64,000 bases of DNA from CADCVT01 sp036389485. GTDB lineage: Bacteria; Actinomycetota; Thermoleophilia; Solirubrobacterales; Solirubrobacteraceae. Below the pieces are notes generated by a model, which searched no databases, had not been told where the DNA came from, and was given only the letters and a program-made list of their open reading frames with translations. Below are positions 50,149 through 59,325 of this stretch, one piece after another. The DNA lies in NCBI GenBank assembly GCA_036389485.1, contig DASVPR010000009.1:35484-99483 (forward strand), in the 5' to 3' direction. How positions within the stretch are numbered: the first letter of the stretch is position 1; every line of letters starts with the position of its first letter. Made by a program: the position numbers and the translations under genes.

Positions 50149-51771
50149 CTAGTCCCGGTCGGGGTTGCTCGTGCTCGAGGCCGCCTCGCGCACGTGCGGG
50201 TACTGCGTGACCTCGCCGCCCTCGTCCACCAGCTCGCCCTGGTCGGTGCGGAACGGGCCCTGGTAGACGCACGGCGGCGCCGGGACGTCGCGCCCCGCGT
50301 TGTTGAACATGAACGACAGGATGTTGGCGGCCAGGCCCTCGCCCGTCGGCGGCGGCGGCTGGAGCGGGTTGGGCGGGCCGGTCGGCGGCGGCTGCTGCAG
50401 GACCGGCAGCACCTGGGTGAGCGCGTCGGCGAGCGCGTCCTGGGGCTGCGTGGCCGGGTTCGGCCGGCCGCAGTGGCGCGTCTCGTAGGCGAGCAGGCCC
50501 GGGTCCTCGGCGCTCGTGCGGTCGAGGTTGTCGAACCCGCGCGGCTTCATGTACGCGTTCGGCCGGTTCGAGCCGATGCGGCGCGGATACACGGCGAGGT
50601 TCTCCGGGTTCAGCGGGTTCGACGTGCGCAGGTAGTGGACGCCGTCCGGCGTGCGCGCCTGGGTCGCCGCGGGCGAGTTCGCGAAGAAGGCGCGCAGCTC
50701 GTTGCGGTACTCGCTGATCCAGTTGAAGATCGGGTTCAGCTGCTTGAGGAACGGGTCGAACTCGCCCAGGAACGGCCGCAGGTCCTCGATGAACCGCTGC
50801 GTCGCCGGGATGCCGCGCCGCGACGCCGTGATCAGCGGGTCGAGGTCGCGGAACAGCAGCTTGAGGTCGGGCGCGAGGCGCGAGAGGTCCTGCAGCGTCG
50901 GGCTCAGCTCGCGCGCGGCGGGGCGCAGCTGGTCGATGAGCGGGTCGGTGTCCCGCGCGAACTTCTCCAGCCGCCGGACGGTGATCGTCGCTTCGCGGTT
51001 GAAGGTCGGGAAGACCGTGAACAGCTCGCGCAGCTCCTGGTCGCGCCGGGCGGTCGTCTCGAAGACGCGGTTGCCGTTGACGATCGCGCCCTGCAGCTGG
51101 CCGCGGCGCTCGGACAGCGCGTCGAAGACCTGGCCCGTGTTGCGGACGATCTGGCGGACCGCCGGCGACTGGCCCCGCAGCACCACGAGCAGGTCGTTGA
51201 CGTCGCGCGCGAACGGCTCGAGGTTGCCGAGGATGTCCGAGATGTCGCGCGCGCGCCCGTCGACGCCGCGCGCCTGCTCCTGCATCCACGTCTGGAACGC
51301 CTCGCGGGTGTCGTCGTCGAACGCCCGGAAGATCTCGTCGAGCTCGACGGTCGAGGAGACCTGGCCCGCCGCGAGGCTGCCGCCCTCCTTGATCTTGCAC
51401 CCCGCGGCGTCGCCCGGCGTCAGCTCCACGTACGTCTCGCCGAGCAGCGTCTTCTGGCGCAGGATCGCGTTGGAGTCGCACGGCAGCGGCGCGAAGCGCT
51501 CCTCCAGCTGGATCACCGCGGTCGACCGGCCGGTCTCGGGGTTGGGCTCGACGGTCTTGACCTTGCCCACCGGCACGCCGGAGATCCGGACGTCCGCCTC
51601 GACGGCCAGCTGCGTGCCCTCGGCGAACGAGACCTCGAACTGGTAGCCCTTCGGCTTCAGCGGGATCGGGCCGCCGAAGGCGAGCCACAGGAACAGCAGC
51701 AGCCCGAAGCAGGAGAGCGCGAAGCCCACCATGACGAGCAGCCGGCCGATGGTCGGGGCCTGCTTCTGCAC
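50149..51771 (-). CDS. Mce/MlaD-family protein (sixth of six)
   Basis: A 540-residue Mce protein. N-terminal span (LLVMVGFALSCFGLLLFLWL), MlaD domain at about 42-120 (YQFEVSFAEGTQLAVEADVR, then ISGVPVGKVKTVE and LLGETYVELTPG), a long helical region, and a Pro-rich C-terminus with cysteines. It starts with GTG 51771, directly adjacent to the stop of the fifth Mce gene. Six different Mce proteins form a hexameric tunnel between membrane and envelope in actinobacteria; this is probably the F-like subunit. Confidence 0.9.
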   Translation of the reverse strand: MQKQAPTIGRLLVMVGFALSCFGLLLFLWLAFGGPIPLKPKGYQFEVSFAEGTQLAVEADVRISGVPVGKVKTVEPNPETGRSTAVIQLEERFAPLPCDSNAILRQKTLLGETYVELTPGDAAGCKIKEGGSLAAGQVSSTVELDEIFRAFDDDTREAFQTWMQEQARGVDGRARDISDILGNLEPFARDVNDLLVVLRGQSPAVRQIVRNTGQVFDALSERRGQLQGAIVNGNRVFETTARRDQELRELFTVFPTFNREATITVRRLEKFARDTDPLIDQLRPAARELSPTLQDLSRLAPDLKLLFRDLDPLITASRRGIPATQRFIEDLRPFLGEFDPFLKQLNPIFNWISEYRNELRAFFANSPAATQARTPDGVHYLRTSNPLNPENLAVYPRRIGSNRPNAYMKPRGFDNLDRTSAEDPGLLAYETRHCGRPNPATQPQDALADALTQVLPVLQQPPPTGPPNPLQPPPPTGEGLAANILSFMFNNAGRDVPAPPCVYQGPFRTDQGELVDEGGEVTQYPHVREAASSTSNPDRD

Positions 51772-53115
51772 CTACCCCCCGCCTCCCTCGGGCGCGCCCG
51801 TGTCGGCCGGGCAGATCTGGCTGCTCTGCGGCAGGCCGGTGAGCTGCGCGATCGTGCCCAGGCGCGGGTCGGAGGCGATGATCGTGTTCAGGACCTCGGC
51901 GGTGCTGCACGAGATGAGGATCGCGCCGCGGCGCAGCGGGCCGTGGGCGTCCTGCGTGAAGAACACGAGGTTGCCGAGGTGGTTGGCCCACGTGGCCCAG
52001 AACAGGTAGCCCTCCTCGCCGCCCGGCGGGTTGTAGGCCAGCTCGTTGAAGAGGTAGTTGAGGACGCGCAGCGTGTCGCGCAGGTCGGGCGTCACCTCGG
52101 CCAGGCCGCGCGCGGCGCCGCGCAGGCTCTTGACCGTCGGCAGGACGTCGCGGGCGAACGGCCGCAGCTGCGTGCGGATGACGGGCTCGGAGTCGAGCGA
52201 GAACCTCTGGACGTCCTGCAGCGTCGGGCCGAGAGCGCGCGCGGTCGGCCGCAGGTCCTCGAGCGCCGGGCCGAGGACGTTCGCGAGCCGCTCGGCCTTG
52301 TCGAGGCCGCGGCTGGTCGTGCGCAGCGTCGGCGGCAGCTGCTGCAGCGCGTCGCGGAGGTTCGCGTCCTGGTTGGCGAACGAGCGGAACACCGTGTTCG
52401 AGCTGTCGATGAGCTGCGCGAGCTGGTCGTCCTTGTCGCCGATCGCCTCCACGAGCAGCCGGAGGTTGTGGATCGAGCGCCGGATGTTGGTCCGCCGCTC
52501 GACCAGCTTGTCGGCGATCTGCTTGCCGTAGTGCGCGCCAGGCTCGAAGCGCTTGAACGTCGCGGCGAGGTCGTCGCCCGCGCCCTTCAGGCCGCGCCCC
52601 GCCCCGGCGACGAGCAGGCGCAGGTAGTCGCGCGTGTCGCGGTCGAGGCTGGCGAGGATGTCCTCCAGGTTCACCGTCGGCAGCGTGTTCTGGATCGGGA
52701 TCGTCCAGCCCTCGGGCGCCTTCTCGCCGTCGATGCCGGGCGCCATCTCGATGACCATGTCCTCGAGGCCCGTCTTCGGGCGCAGCAGCAGCGTCGCGTC
52801 CTTGCGGACGCGGCGGCCGTACTTGTTCTCGAGCTTCATCTGGACGAGCGCACGCCCGTCCTTCAGCTCGACCTTCGAGATCTCGCCGACGTTGACGCCG
52901 GCGATCGTGACCGTCTGGCCCTGGCCCGGCGTGACCGACTTCGCCGTGCTGAACTCGGCGTTCAGCACGTAGAAGTCCTGGCCGATCCCCGGCACCCAGC
53001 TCGGCAGGTTGAACCGCTGCTGGCTGAGGATGTACGAAGCGATGCCGAGGGCGATGACGAACAGGACGATGATCGCCGTGAAGTCGCGCCAGTGGTTGCG
53101 GATGGCGCGCTTCAC
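51772..53115 (-). CDS. Mce/MlaD-family protein (fifth of six)
   Basis: A 447-residue Mce protein: N-terminal span (FTAIIVLFVIALGIASYIL), MlaD domain (FYVLNAEFSTAKSVTPGQGQ, TVTIAGVNVGEISKVEL, LRPKTGLEDMVIEMAPG) at about 50-130, then long amphipathic helices for the tunnel (LGPALEDLRPTARALGPTLQ). GTG 53115 overlaps the fourth Mce stop as GTGA. The C-terminus is Gly-rich with two cysteines (ISCSTAEVLNTII, SSQICPADTG). Confidence 0.9.
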   Translation of the reverse strand: MKRAIRNHWRDFTAIIVLFVIALGIASYILSQQRFNLPSWVPGIGQDFYVLNAEFSTAKSVTPGQGQTVTIAGVNVGEISKVELKDGRALVQMKLENKYGRRVRKDATLLLRPKTGLEDMVIEMAPGIDGEKAPEGWTIPIQNTLPTVNLEDILASLDRDTRDYLRLLVAGAGRGLKGAGDDLAATFKRFEPGAHYGKQIADKLVERRTNIRRSIHNLRLLVEAIGDKDDQLAQLIDSSNTVFRSFANQDANLRDALQQLPPTLRTTSRGLDKAERLANVLGPALEDLRPTARALGPTLQDVQRFSLDSEPVIRTQLRPFARDVLPTVKSLRGAARGLAEVTPDLRDTLRVLNYLFNELAYNPPGGEEGYLFWATWANHLGNLVFFTQDAHGPLRRGAILISCSTAEVLNTIIASDPRLGTIAQLTGLPQSSQICPADTGAPEGGGG

Positions 53116-54800
53116 CGCCGCTTCCCCTTCCTGGGCTTGCGCGCCGCCCGGGCCTTGCCGGCGCGGTACGCGGTGGTGCGGAACGGGTTGAGGCGGCTGA
53201 GCAGCTCGTCGGCGACCGACCCCCGCTCGGAGCGCGGCAGCGGCACCGGCAGGCCCGGCGCCGGGGACGTCGTCGTGCCGCCGCCGCCCGTGCCGCCGCT
53301 CGACGTCCCGCCGCCGCCCTCCGGCGGCCCGACCGCGGCGCCGTTCACGTCGGGGATCTGGTTGGTCGCGCACTGCACGTCGGGCCGGTACGGCGGGCGC
53401 TTGCCCGGGAACGTCGGCCGCGTCCCCAGCGGCGCGACGGCCGGGTTGAAGAACTGGTTGGCCGTGCCGAAGTTCGAGCGGCCGGTCGAGAGCGTGTTCG
53501 TCCCGCCGCCGACCTGGAAGCGGACCATCTGGCCGTTGCCGTCGAAGTTCTGGCCCTCGCCGGCCAGCGCGGCCATCGTGTACCAGAACTCCTTGTAGTT
53601 CTCGACGCCGGTCTCGAACTGCTTGCGGCCCTCGGGCTCGGTGATCTTGATGTCGCCGGTCGGCAGCACGACCTGCGTCAGGCAGCGCGCGAAGCGATCC
53701 TGGTTGGGCAGCAGCGAGATCGACGCGTCGCTGGCCACCGCGAGGTCGCGCGCGGCGGGCGACAGCTCGCGCGCGAGGCCGCGCAGCTCGGTCGGCCGCA
53801 GCAGCCCGCGGACCTGCCGGATCCACGGCAGCTGGGCCTCGATCGTGTCCGGCGTCTCGCGGACGCCGGGCAGGATCTCGCGCGAGAACGCGCGCACCGA
53901 CGGGAACGCGCGGTTGAGCGCGGCGAAGGTGCGGTCCGCGCGCGGGATCACGTCGCGCAGCTCGCGCAGCGTCGCGCCGACGTTCTCGCGCTCGTCGGCG
54001 AAGATCGCGAGCGTCTGGTTGAAGGTCTCCACCCAGCTCTGCAGCACGTTCTCGTTGCGGCCGAGCGCGGCGGTGACCTTCTGCAGGCCCGCGATCGCCT
54101 TCGAAAGGTCGTGCTCCTCGGTGCCGAGGAAGGCCTCGTTGAGGATCGACGCGCCGCGCAGCGCGTCGGGCGCGTCGTCGAGCGTGTCGTTCAGCGACTC
54201 CGACGCGGTCTCCCCCCGCGTGAAGGGATCGGGCCCGCCGAGCCTGTCGGACTCGGCGGGGTCGCCCTTCAGCGCGCGCCCGTACTCCTCGAGCAGCGTC
54301 TGGAGGTCCTCCCGCGTGTCGGACTGCAGCGCGATCAGCAGGTCGTAGAACTGCACGGGCGTGGATGTCTGGGTGACGCGGATCGTGTCGCCGTCCTCGA
54401 GCACCGGCGACCCCGGCGTGCCCGGCTGGAGGTCGACGAAGAAGTTGCCCTCCAGGAAGATCCGCGGCCGGATCTTCATCGTCGCGTCCTTGTGGATCGG
54501 CAGGCCCGCGTCGGTGATCTCCATCTCGACCAGGGCCATGTCGGTGTCCTGGTAGCGCTCGATCTTCTTGACCTTGCCGACGTTGACGCCCGCGATCCGG
54601 ACCGGGGAGTTGGGCCGGATGCTGGTCGCCGACTCGAACACGGCGCTGACGCGGTAGCCCTTCGTGAGCGGGATGTCCTTGGTGAACCCGAGGTACGTCC
54701 CGATCCCGATGATCACGAGCGCGATGAGGCCGACCACCACGGGGCTCGCGCCCCGGCGGTCCTTGCGCGGGATCCGGCGCTCGCCGTCGCCGCGGGCCAT
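53112..54800 (-). CDS. Mce/MlaD-family protein (fourth of six)
   Basis: A 562-residue Mce protein with a basic N-terminus, one span (VVVGLIALVIIGIGTYLGF), an MlaD domain at about 50-130 (YRVSAVFESATSIRPNSPVR, IAGVNVGKVKKIERYQDTDM, FLEGNFFVDLQPGTPG), tunnel helices, and a Gly/Ser/Thr/Pro-rich C-terminal part followed by a basic end RAARKPRKGKRR. ATG 54800 shares one base with the stop of the third Mce gene (TGATG). It is the longest Mce of the operon. Confidence 0.9.
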   Translation of the reverse strand: MARGDGERRIPRKDRRGASPVVVGLIALVIIGIGTYLGFTKDIPLTKGYRVSAVFESATSIRPNSPVRIAGVNVGKVKKIERYQDTDMALVEMEITDAGLPIHKDATMKIRPRIFLEGNFFVDLQPGTPGSPVLEDGDTIRVTQTSTPVQFYDLLIALQSDTREDLQTLLEEYGRALKGDPAESDRLGGPDPFTRGETASESLNDTLDDAPDALRGASILNEAFLGTEEHDLSKAIAGLQKVTAALGRNENVLQSWVETFNQTLAIFADERENVGATLRELRDVIPRADRTFAALNRAFPSVRAFSREILPGVRETPDTIEAQLPWIRQVRGLLRPTELRGLARELSPAARDLAVASDASISLLPNQDRFARCLTQVVLPTGDIKITEPEGRKQFETGVENYKEFWYTMAALAGEGQNFDGNGQMVRFQVGGGTNTLSTGRSNFGTANQFFNPAVAPLGTRPTFPGKRPPYRPDVQCATNQIPDVNGAAVGPPEGGGGTSSGGTGGGGTTTSPAPGLPVPLPRSERGSVADELLSRLNPFRTTAYRAGKARAARKPRKGKRR

Positions 54801-56305
54801 CAGCGACCGCCTCCCGGCGGCGGGTAGTCCTCGGCGTCCGGGCCGCCCTGCTCCGGCGGGCGCTCCTGCGACGGCAGGCTGCCCTCGCTGTCGCGGACGA
54901 TCTCCGTCTCCTCGGTGTTCGTGCCCTGGTTGCCCGGCACGTTGCCGATGACCTTGCGGCCCGGCAGCCACGGCTCGTTGCCCGCCTCGCACTCGTTCGT
55001 GCGGCCGCTGCCCGGCGTGTTCGGGTACGGGTTGGCGTGCAGGTAGTTGGCCGGGGTCGGGCCGCCGCCGTTCGCCGGCGCGTCCGCCGGCCCGCCCTCG
55101 TTGTTCGGGCCGTTGGGGGCGGAGACGATGATGAACCGCTGCCAGGTGCCCGTCGCGTCGCCCTCGGACAGGTGGCTCGCGATGTTGCGGAACCACAGCG
55201 TCATGTAGTTGCAGACCGTCTGCATCGGCGCGAGGTCCGCGACCGTGGGGTTGAGGATGCGCGAGGTGTTGCGCAGGCCGTTGACGCCGAGCTTCGCCAT
55301 CGGATCCTCGGCGAACTCCTGCAGCGCGCGGAACAGCGGCGGCAGGCGGCGGTTCAGCTCGACCGACCGGCGCAGCACGGGCGCGCCGATCTCCAGCGCG
55401 TCGGCGAGCGTCGGCGCCGCGGTGCGCAGGGCGCGCACGCCGGGCCGCAGCTCGCGGAAGAGCGCTGCGTTGTTGCGCAGGAACGGGCGCTGCACGGGGA
55501 ACGACTCGATGCCGGCCTCGAGCGCCGGCGGGCCCGTCTCGATCGTCTCCTGCAGCCGGTCCTCGACGTCCGCGAGCGCGCGGAACGTCGTGTCGAGGTT
55601 GCGGAAGAGGGCGGCCTGCGTCTCCGCGACGGGCGAGGCCTCCGCGGCGGCCTGGCCCAGCCCCCGGATGAACCCGCGCAGGTCGGTGCGGCGGTCGCTC
55701 AGGTTCTCCGCCACCGGCTGGAGGTTCTTCAGCAGCGTCGGCAGGAAGCCGAGCGCCTCGTTGACCGCCTCGCCGCGCGCGGCGAGGCCGCCGCCGAACT
55801 CGTTGAGGTTGCGGCGCTGCGCCGCGCGCGTCGGCTCGTCGAACGTCGCGAAGACCTCGTCGATCTCGACCGGCTCCGGCGTGGCGCTCGACACGGGGAT
55901 CGTCGACCCGCTCTCGAAGCCCTCGCGCGACGTCCCCTTCGTGATCTCGACGTACTTCAGGCCGAGCGCGGAGCGCGGGCGGACGATGAGCGTCGAGTCC
56001 TTCGGCAGCGGCTCGACCGTGGTCTCGAGCTTGAGGGTGAGCATCGCAGTGACGGTGCCGTCGTCGCGCCGCCGCGGCGTGATCTCGCTGATGACGCCCA
56101 CGCGCGAGCCGCCGATGCGCACCTCGTTGCCGCGCACGAGGTTGGCCGCGTTCGGGACCTCGGCCCTGAGGTCGTAGGTCGGGACGAACGGCAGGCCGTT
56201 GTTCGCGTTGTACGCGAGGAAGACGGCGACGATGACGACGAGCGTCGTCGCGGCGCCGATCAGGACCGGGTTCGCGGCGATCGAGGCCGCGCCGCGCCGC
56301 CTCAT
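54800..56305 (-). CDS. Mce/MlaD-family protein (third of six)
   Basis: A 501-residue Mce protein. N-terminal span (PVLIGAATTLVVIVAVFLAY), MlaD domain (YDLRAEVPNAANLVRGNEVR, IGGSRVGVISEITPR, ALGLKYVEITKGTSREGFES) at about 44-130, then tunnel helices (LGFLPTLLKNLQPVAENLSD). ATG 56305 overlaps the second Mce stop as ATGA. The C-terminus is Pro/Gly-rich and ends PPPGGGR. Confidence 0.9.
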   Translation of the reverse strand: MRRRGAASIAANPVLIGAATTLVVIVAVFLAYNANNGLPFVPTYDLRAEVPNAANLVRGNEVRIGGSRVGVISEITPRRRDDGTVTAMLTLKLETTVEPLPKDSTLIVRPRSALGLKYVEITKGTSREGFESGSTIPVSSATPEPVEIDEVFATFDEPTRAAQRRNLNEFGGGLAARGEAVNEALGFLPTLLKNLQPVAENLSDRRTDLRGFIRGLGQAAAEASPVAETQAALFRNLDTTFRALADVEDRLQETIETGPPALEAGIESFPVQRPFLRNNAALFRELRPGVRALRTAAPTLADALEIGAPVLRRSVELNRRLPPLFRALQEFAEDPMAKLGVNGLRNTSRILNPTVADLAPMQTVCNYMTLWFRNIASHLSEGDATGTWQRFIIVSAPNGPNNEGGPADAPANGGGPTPANYLHANPYPNTPGSGRTNECEAGNEPWLPGRKVIGNVPGNQGTNTEETEIVRDSEGSLPSQERPPEQGGPDAEDYPPPGGGR

Positions 56306-57861
56306 CCCCCGCCTCCGAGCAGGTAGTCGAGCAGGCCCTCCTGCGTCGCGGTCTCGGCGCCGCCCTGCCGCGCGGGCGCGCCGTCGGGCGGCGGCGTCGC
56401 GTCCTGGCCGGGCAGCACGGCGGTCGGCAGGCGCAGCGGCCGGTCGGAGCGGCGCGCGCCGCCGCGCCCGTCGTCCACCTCGCCGGAGGACGTCTCGCGC
56501 TGGTCGCCGGCGTCGCCGTTCTTCGCGCGCATGGCGGCGGCCGAGTGGTCCTCGCCCGCGCGCGCGGCGAACGCCTTGCGGACGTTGGCCGGGTCCATCG
56601 CGGCGGCGCGCGCGGCGCGGCTCTCGGGCGTCGGCCACTTCGCCGAGCAGCCCGGCTGCGGCGTGACCGAGTACGTCGTGCAGGTGTTGACGATCAGCCC
56701 GGCGCGCAGGTAGTGGCCGAACTGGTCGAACCCGTTGATGGCGGCGACTTGGTAGAAGATGTAGTCCATCAGCCGCTCGATGCCGCCGGTGTCGCGCAGG
56801 CTGGTCGCGAGCCCAGCGAGGTTGTGCGCCAGCGGCCGCGCCTCGGTCGTCAGGTCGCGCAGGTCGTCGACGATCGGCTTGGCCGCGACGAGCGCCGGCC
56901 GCCCGACCTCGGCCGCCTCGCCGAGCGTGCGGAACGCCGGGATGCTCGCCCGGCTGAACGGGCCGAGCCCGCGGATGAAGCGGTTGATCGCCGGGGCCTG
57001 CGCCTGCAGGTCCTCGAGCACCGGCGACATCTCGTCCGACAGCTCGCCGAGCCGGTCCATCGTCGGGCGCAGCTCCTCCAGGAAGCGCGGCAGCAGCTCG
57101 AAGCCCCGCTCGAACGCCACGCGGCGCTCGGCCGTCGCGCGCGAGACGGTGTTCGCCTGCTCGATGAAGTCGGCGACCTGGCGGCGGTCGCGGGCCAGCG
57201 GCGCCAGCGAGCGGTCGGAGTCGACGGCCAGGCGCTCGAGCACCTCGTTCTGCTCGGCGAGGATCTTCAGGACCTCGTTCGTCGCCTGCAGGGCGGGGTT
57301 CGCGCGGCGGATCGTCTCGTTGACGTCCTCGGCGCGGCCGGCGAACGCGGCGCCCAGCTCGTTGAGGATGATCGCGAGCCGCTGGCGCTGCGGCAGGCGC
57401 AGCACGTTGTTGATCAGGTCGGTGTCGACCGGCTTGGAGGTGCGGTCGACCGGCAGCAGGTACTGGCCCGCGCCCTCCTTGCCCTCGGGGACCTTGGCCA
57501 GCGCCGGCGGCGCGTCGCCGCCGTCCGGCCGCGGCGCGGTCAGGCTGCACTCGACGTACTTCTCGCCGATGAGCGACTGCGGCCGGATCGAGCACTTCGC
57601 GTCCTGGCGGAAGTCCTGGAAGTTCTTGTCGGTGATGTTGAGGACGGCCGCGGCCTTGTTGTCCTCCGTCACCTCGAGCTTCTCGATCTTGCCGACGTTG
57701 ACGCCGGAGACGCGGACGTCCTCGCCCTCGATGATCGAGAACGCGTTGTCGAAGATGACGCGGACCTTGTAGCCCGAGCCGTCGTCGCCGGCGCCCGTGC
57801 CGAGAAGGGCGACCGCGGCGGTGGCGGCGACCACGGCGAAGATGACGAGGACGCGCTTCAC
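56302..57861 (-). CDS. Mce/MlaD-family protein (second of six)
   Basis: A 519-residue Mce protein. N-terminal span (VLVIFAVVAATAAVALLG), MlaD domain at about 31-107 (YKVRVIFDNAFSIIEGEDVR, VSGVNVGKIEKLEVTEDNKA, SLIGEKYVECSL), helical tunnel region and a charged, disordered C-terminus. The start is GTG 57861, immediately after the stop of the first Mce gene, so the two are adjacent without a gap. Confidence 0.9.
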   Translation of the reverse strand: MKRVLVIFAVVAATAAVALLGTGAGDDGSGYKVRVIFDNAFSIIEGEDVRVSGVNVGKIEKLEVTEDNKAAAVLNITDKNFQDFRQDAKCSIRPQSLIGEKYVECSLTAPRPDGGDAPPALAKVPEGKEGAGQYLLPVDRTSKPVDTDLINNVLRLPQRQRLAIILNELGAAFAGRAEDVNETIRRANPALQATNEVLKILAEQNEVLERLAVDSDRSLAPLARDRRQVADFIEQANTVSRATAERRVAFERGFELLPRFLEELRPTMDRLGELSDEMSPVLEDLQAQAPAINRFIRGLGPFSRASIPAFRTLGEAAEVGRPALVAAKPIVDDLRDLTTEARPLAHNLAGLATSLRDTGGIERLMDYIFYQVAAINGFDQFGHYLRAGLIVNTCTTYSVTPQPGCSAKWPTPESRAARAAAMDPANVRKAFAARAGEDHSAAAMRAKNGDAGDQRETSSGEVDDGRGGARRSDRPLRLPTAVLPGQDATPPPDGAPARQGGAETATQEGLLDYLLGGGG

Positions 57862-59193
57862 CTAGGGACCGTCCAGCGTCATGCGCGGGTCGCAGTCGAG
57901 GTTGTCGTCCAGCCACGGCGCGGAGCCGTCGGCGGCCGGCTGGCTGGCCGCGCCCGGGCAGCGCCTGATGTTGCCGGTCTCCAGCCCCACGAGGCGGTTG
58001 TCCGGGTCCTGCGGGACGAGCTCGCCGCCGGCCGGCGTCTCGGTGAACTGGAAGCTGTTGAACATCGGCTGGATGCGGCCGAAGTGCCCGTTGGCGTCGT
58101 AGTTCGCGCCCGCCTCGCCGAAGTCGCGGAACCACTGCGTGAGGTCGACGCTGTACGGGCGGATGAAGTCGAAGACCGGCGTCGACTTGCGCAGCGCGGC
58201 GACCGTGTTGCGGAACGACGGCGACGCGACCTCGGCCAGCCTCGGCGCCTTGCGCGTCAGCTCGAGCAGGTCGTTGTTCGGGCCCTTGCGGGTGATGGCC
58301 AGGCGCAGGTCGCGGATCGTCGGGCGCGCGTCGCGCACGAGCGGGCGCAGCTCGCGGAAGTACTCGGCCAGCCGCCGCGTTGCGGGCTTCGACTCGGCGA
58401 CGAGGACGTCGAGGTCGCCGAGCGTCGCGCGCAGGTTCACGAACGTCGAGTTCGCGCGGCGCATCGTCGCGGGCAGCCGCGCGAGGATCTCCGACAGCGC
58501 GTCGCTCTCGGCCGCGATCCCCTGCGACGCCTGGTTCGAGTTCGAGATCAGGTCGGTCAGCGTCTCCCGCTTCTCCGCCAGCGCGGTCATCGCCTTGGCG
58601 CCGTCGACGATGAAGCGCTCGAGCGTGCGCGAGTCGCGGTTGACCTCGTTGACCAGCTCGCGCGTGGTCGACAGGAACGGGTTGAAGTACTGCGTCGCCT
58701 CGTTGGCCTGGTCGCCCTTGTCGCGGAACTGCGTCGCGGAGCCCTGGATGACCTCCTGCAGCGCCTTGCGCGTCTTGTCGTCGAGCGTGTTGAAGAGCTG
58801 GTCGATCTCGACGATCGACGTCGTCTTGTCCTGCGGGAGCGTGCTCCCCTCGTCCAGCTCGCGGCCGGTCCCGGGCGTCAGCAGGATGTAGCGGTTCGCG
58901 ATGCCGGAGAGCGACGTCGCCTTGATGAGCGCGCGCGTGCCGTCGCGCAGCGGGGCGAACCCCTCCTCGACCTCGAAGTCGACGACCGCGCGGTTGTCGT
59001 TCGTCAGCTTGATGTCCTTGATCGAGCCGACGCGCCGCCCCCCGATCTGCACGTCGTCGTCCTTGACGAGCTGCCCCGCGTTCTCGAAGACCGCGCGGTA
59101 CTTCATCGTGTTCGACCCACCGAGGAGGAGCACCGCGACCAGCACGGCGGCGAGCAGGAGCGCGCCCAGCGCCACGCCCCGTGCGGCGGTCAC
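57862..59193 (-). CDS. Mce/MlaD-family protein (first of six)
   Basis: A 443-residue Mce protein, the first read after the ATPase gene. N-terminal span (GVALGALLLAAVLVAVLLLG), MlaD domain at about 30-110 (KYRAVFENAGQLVKDDDVQI, GGRRVGSIKDIKL, SLSGIANRYILLTPGTGREL), tunnel helices, and a C-terminus with two cysteines (RRCPGAASQPAADGSAPW, NLDCDPRM). The start is GTG 59193, 132 bases after the ATPase stop; the gap holds a dyad, so this gene may have its own promoter. Confidence 0.9.
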   Translation of the reverse strand: MTAARGVALGALLLAAVLVAVLLLGGSNTMKYRAVFENAGQLVKDDDVQIGGRRVGSIKDIKLTNDNRAVVDFEVEEGFAPLRDGTRALIKATSLSGIANRYILLTPGTGRELDEGSTLPQDKTTSIVEIDQLFNTLDDKTRKALQEVIQGSATQFRDKGDQANEATQYFNPFLSTTRELVNEVNRDSRTLERFIVDGAKAMTALAEKRETLTDLISNSNQASQGIAAESDALSEILARLPATMRRANSTFVNLRATLGDLDVLVAESKPATRRLAEYFRELRPLVRDARPTIRDLRLAITRKGPNNDLLELTRKAPRLAEVASPSFRNTVAALRKSTPVFDFIRPYSVDLTQWFRDFGEAGANYDANGHFGRIQPMFNSFQFTETPAGGELVPQDPDNRLVGLETGNIRRCPGAASQPAADGSAPWLDDNLDCDPRMTLDGP

Positions 59194-59274
59194 GCGTCAT
59201 TCCTTGGGGTGAGTGTGCGGGAGGACAGGCGGAGGTCGGTGCGGGGGGACGAGGACCGGCGGATCGTGCCGAAA

Positions 59275-59307
59275 GAGTGTTCACTCCGTGTTAGCCGCAC
59301 ACGGAGT
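59275..59307. promoter_or_regulatory. Overlapping dyads between the ATPase and first mce gene
   Basis: ACTCCGTGT (59283-59291) and ACACGGAGT (59299-59307) are a perfect 9-bp inverted repeat with 7 bases between them. A second dyad GAGTG-TT-CACTC (59275-59286) overlaps its left arm. They could be an attenuator, terminator or operator splitting the operon into permease/ATPase and mce parts. Sequence symmetry only. Confidence 0.5.
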
Positions 59308-59325
59308 TGCAAGGCTGGCGCGACG

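Noticed and set aside
47434..53598. A 2054-codon plus-strand frame opposite the MMPL and mce genes
   Set aside because: It lies antisense to well-recognised genes, is extremely Arg-rich without any domain, and long antisense frames are expected at this GC content.
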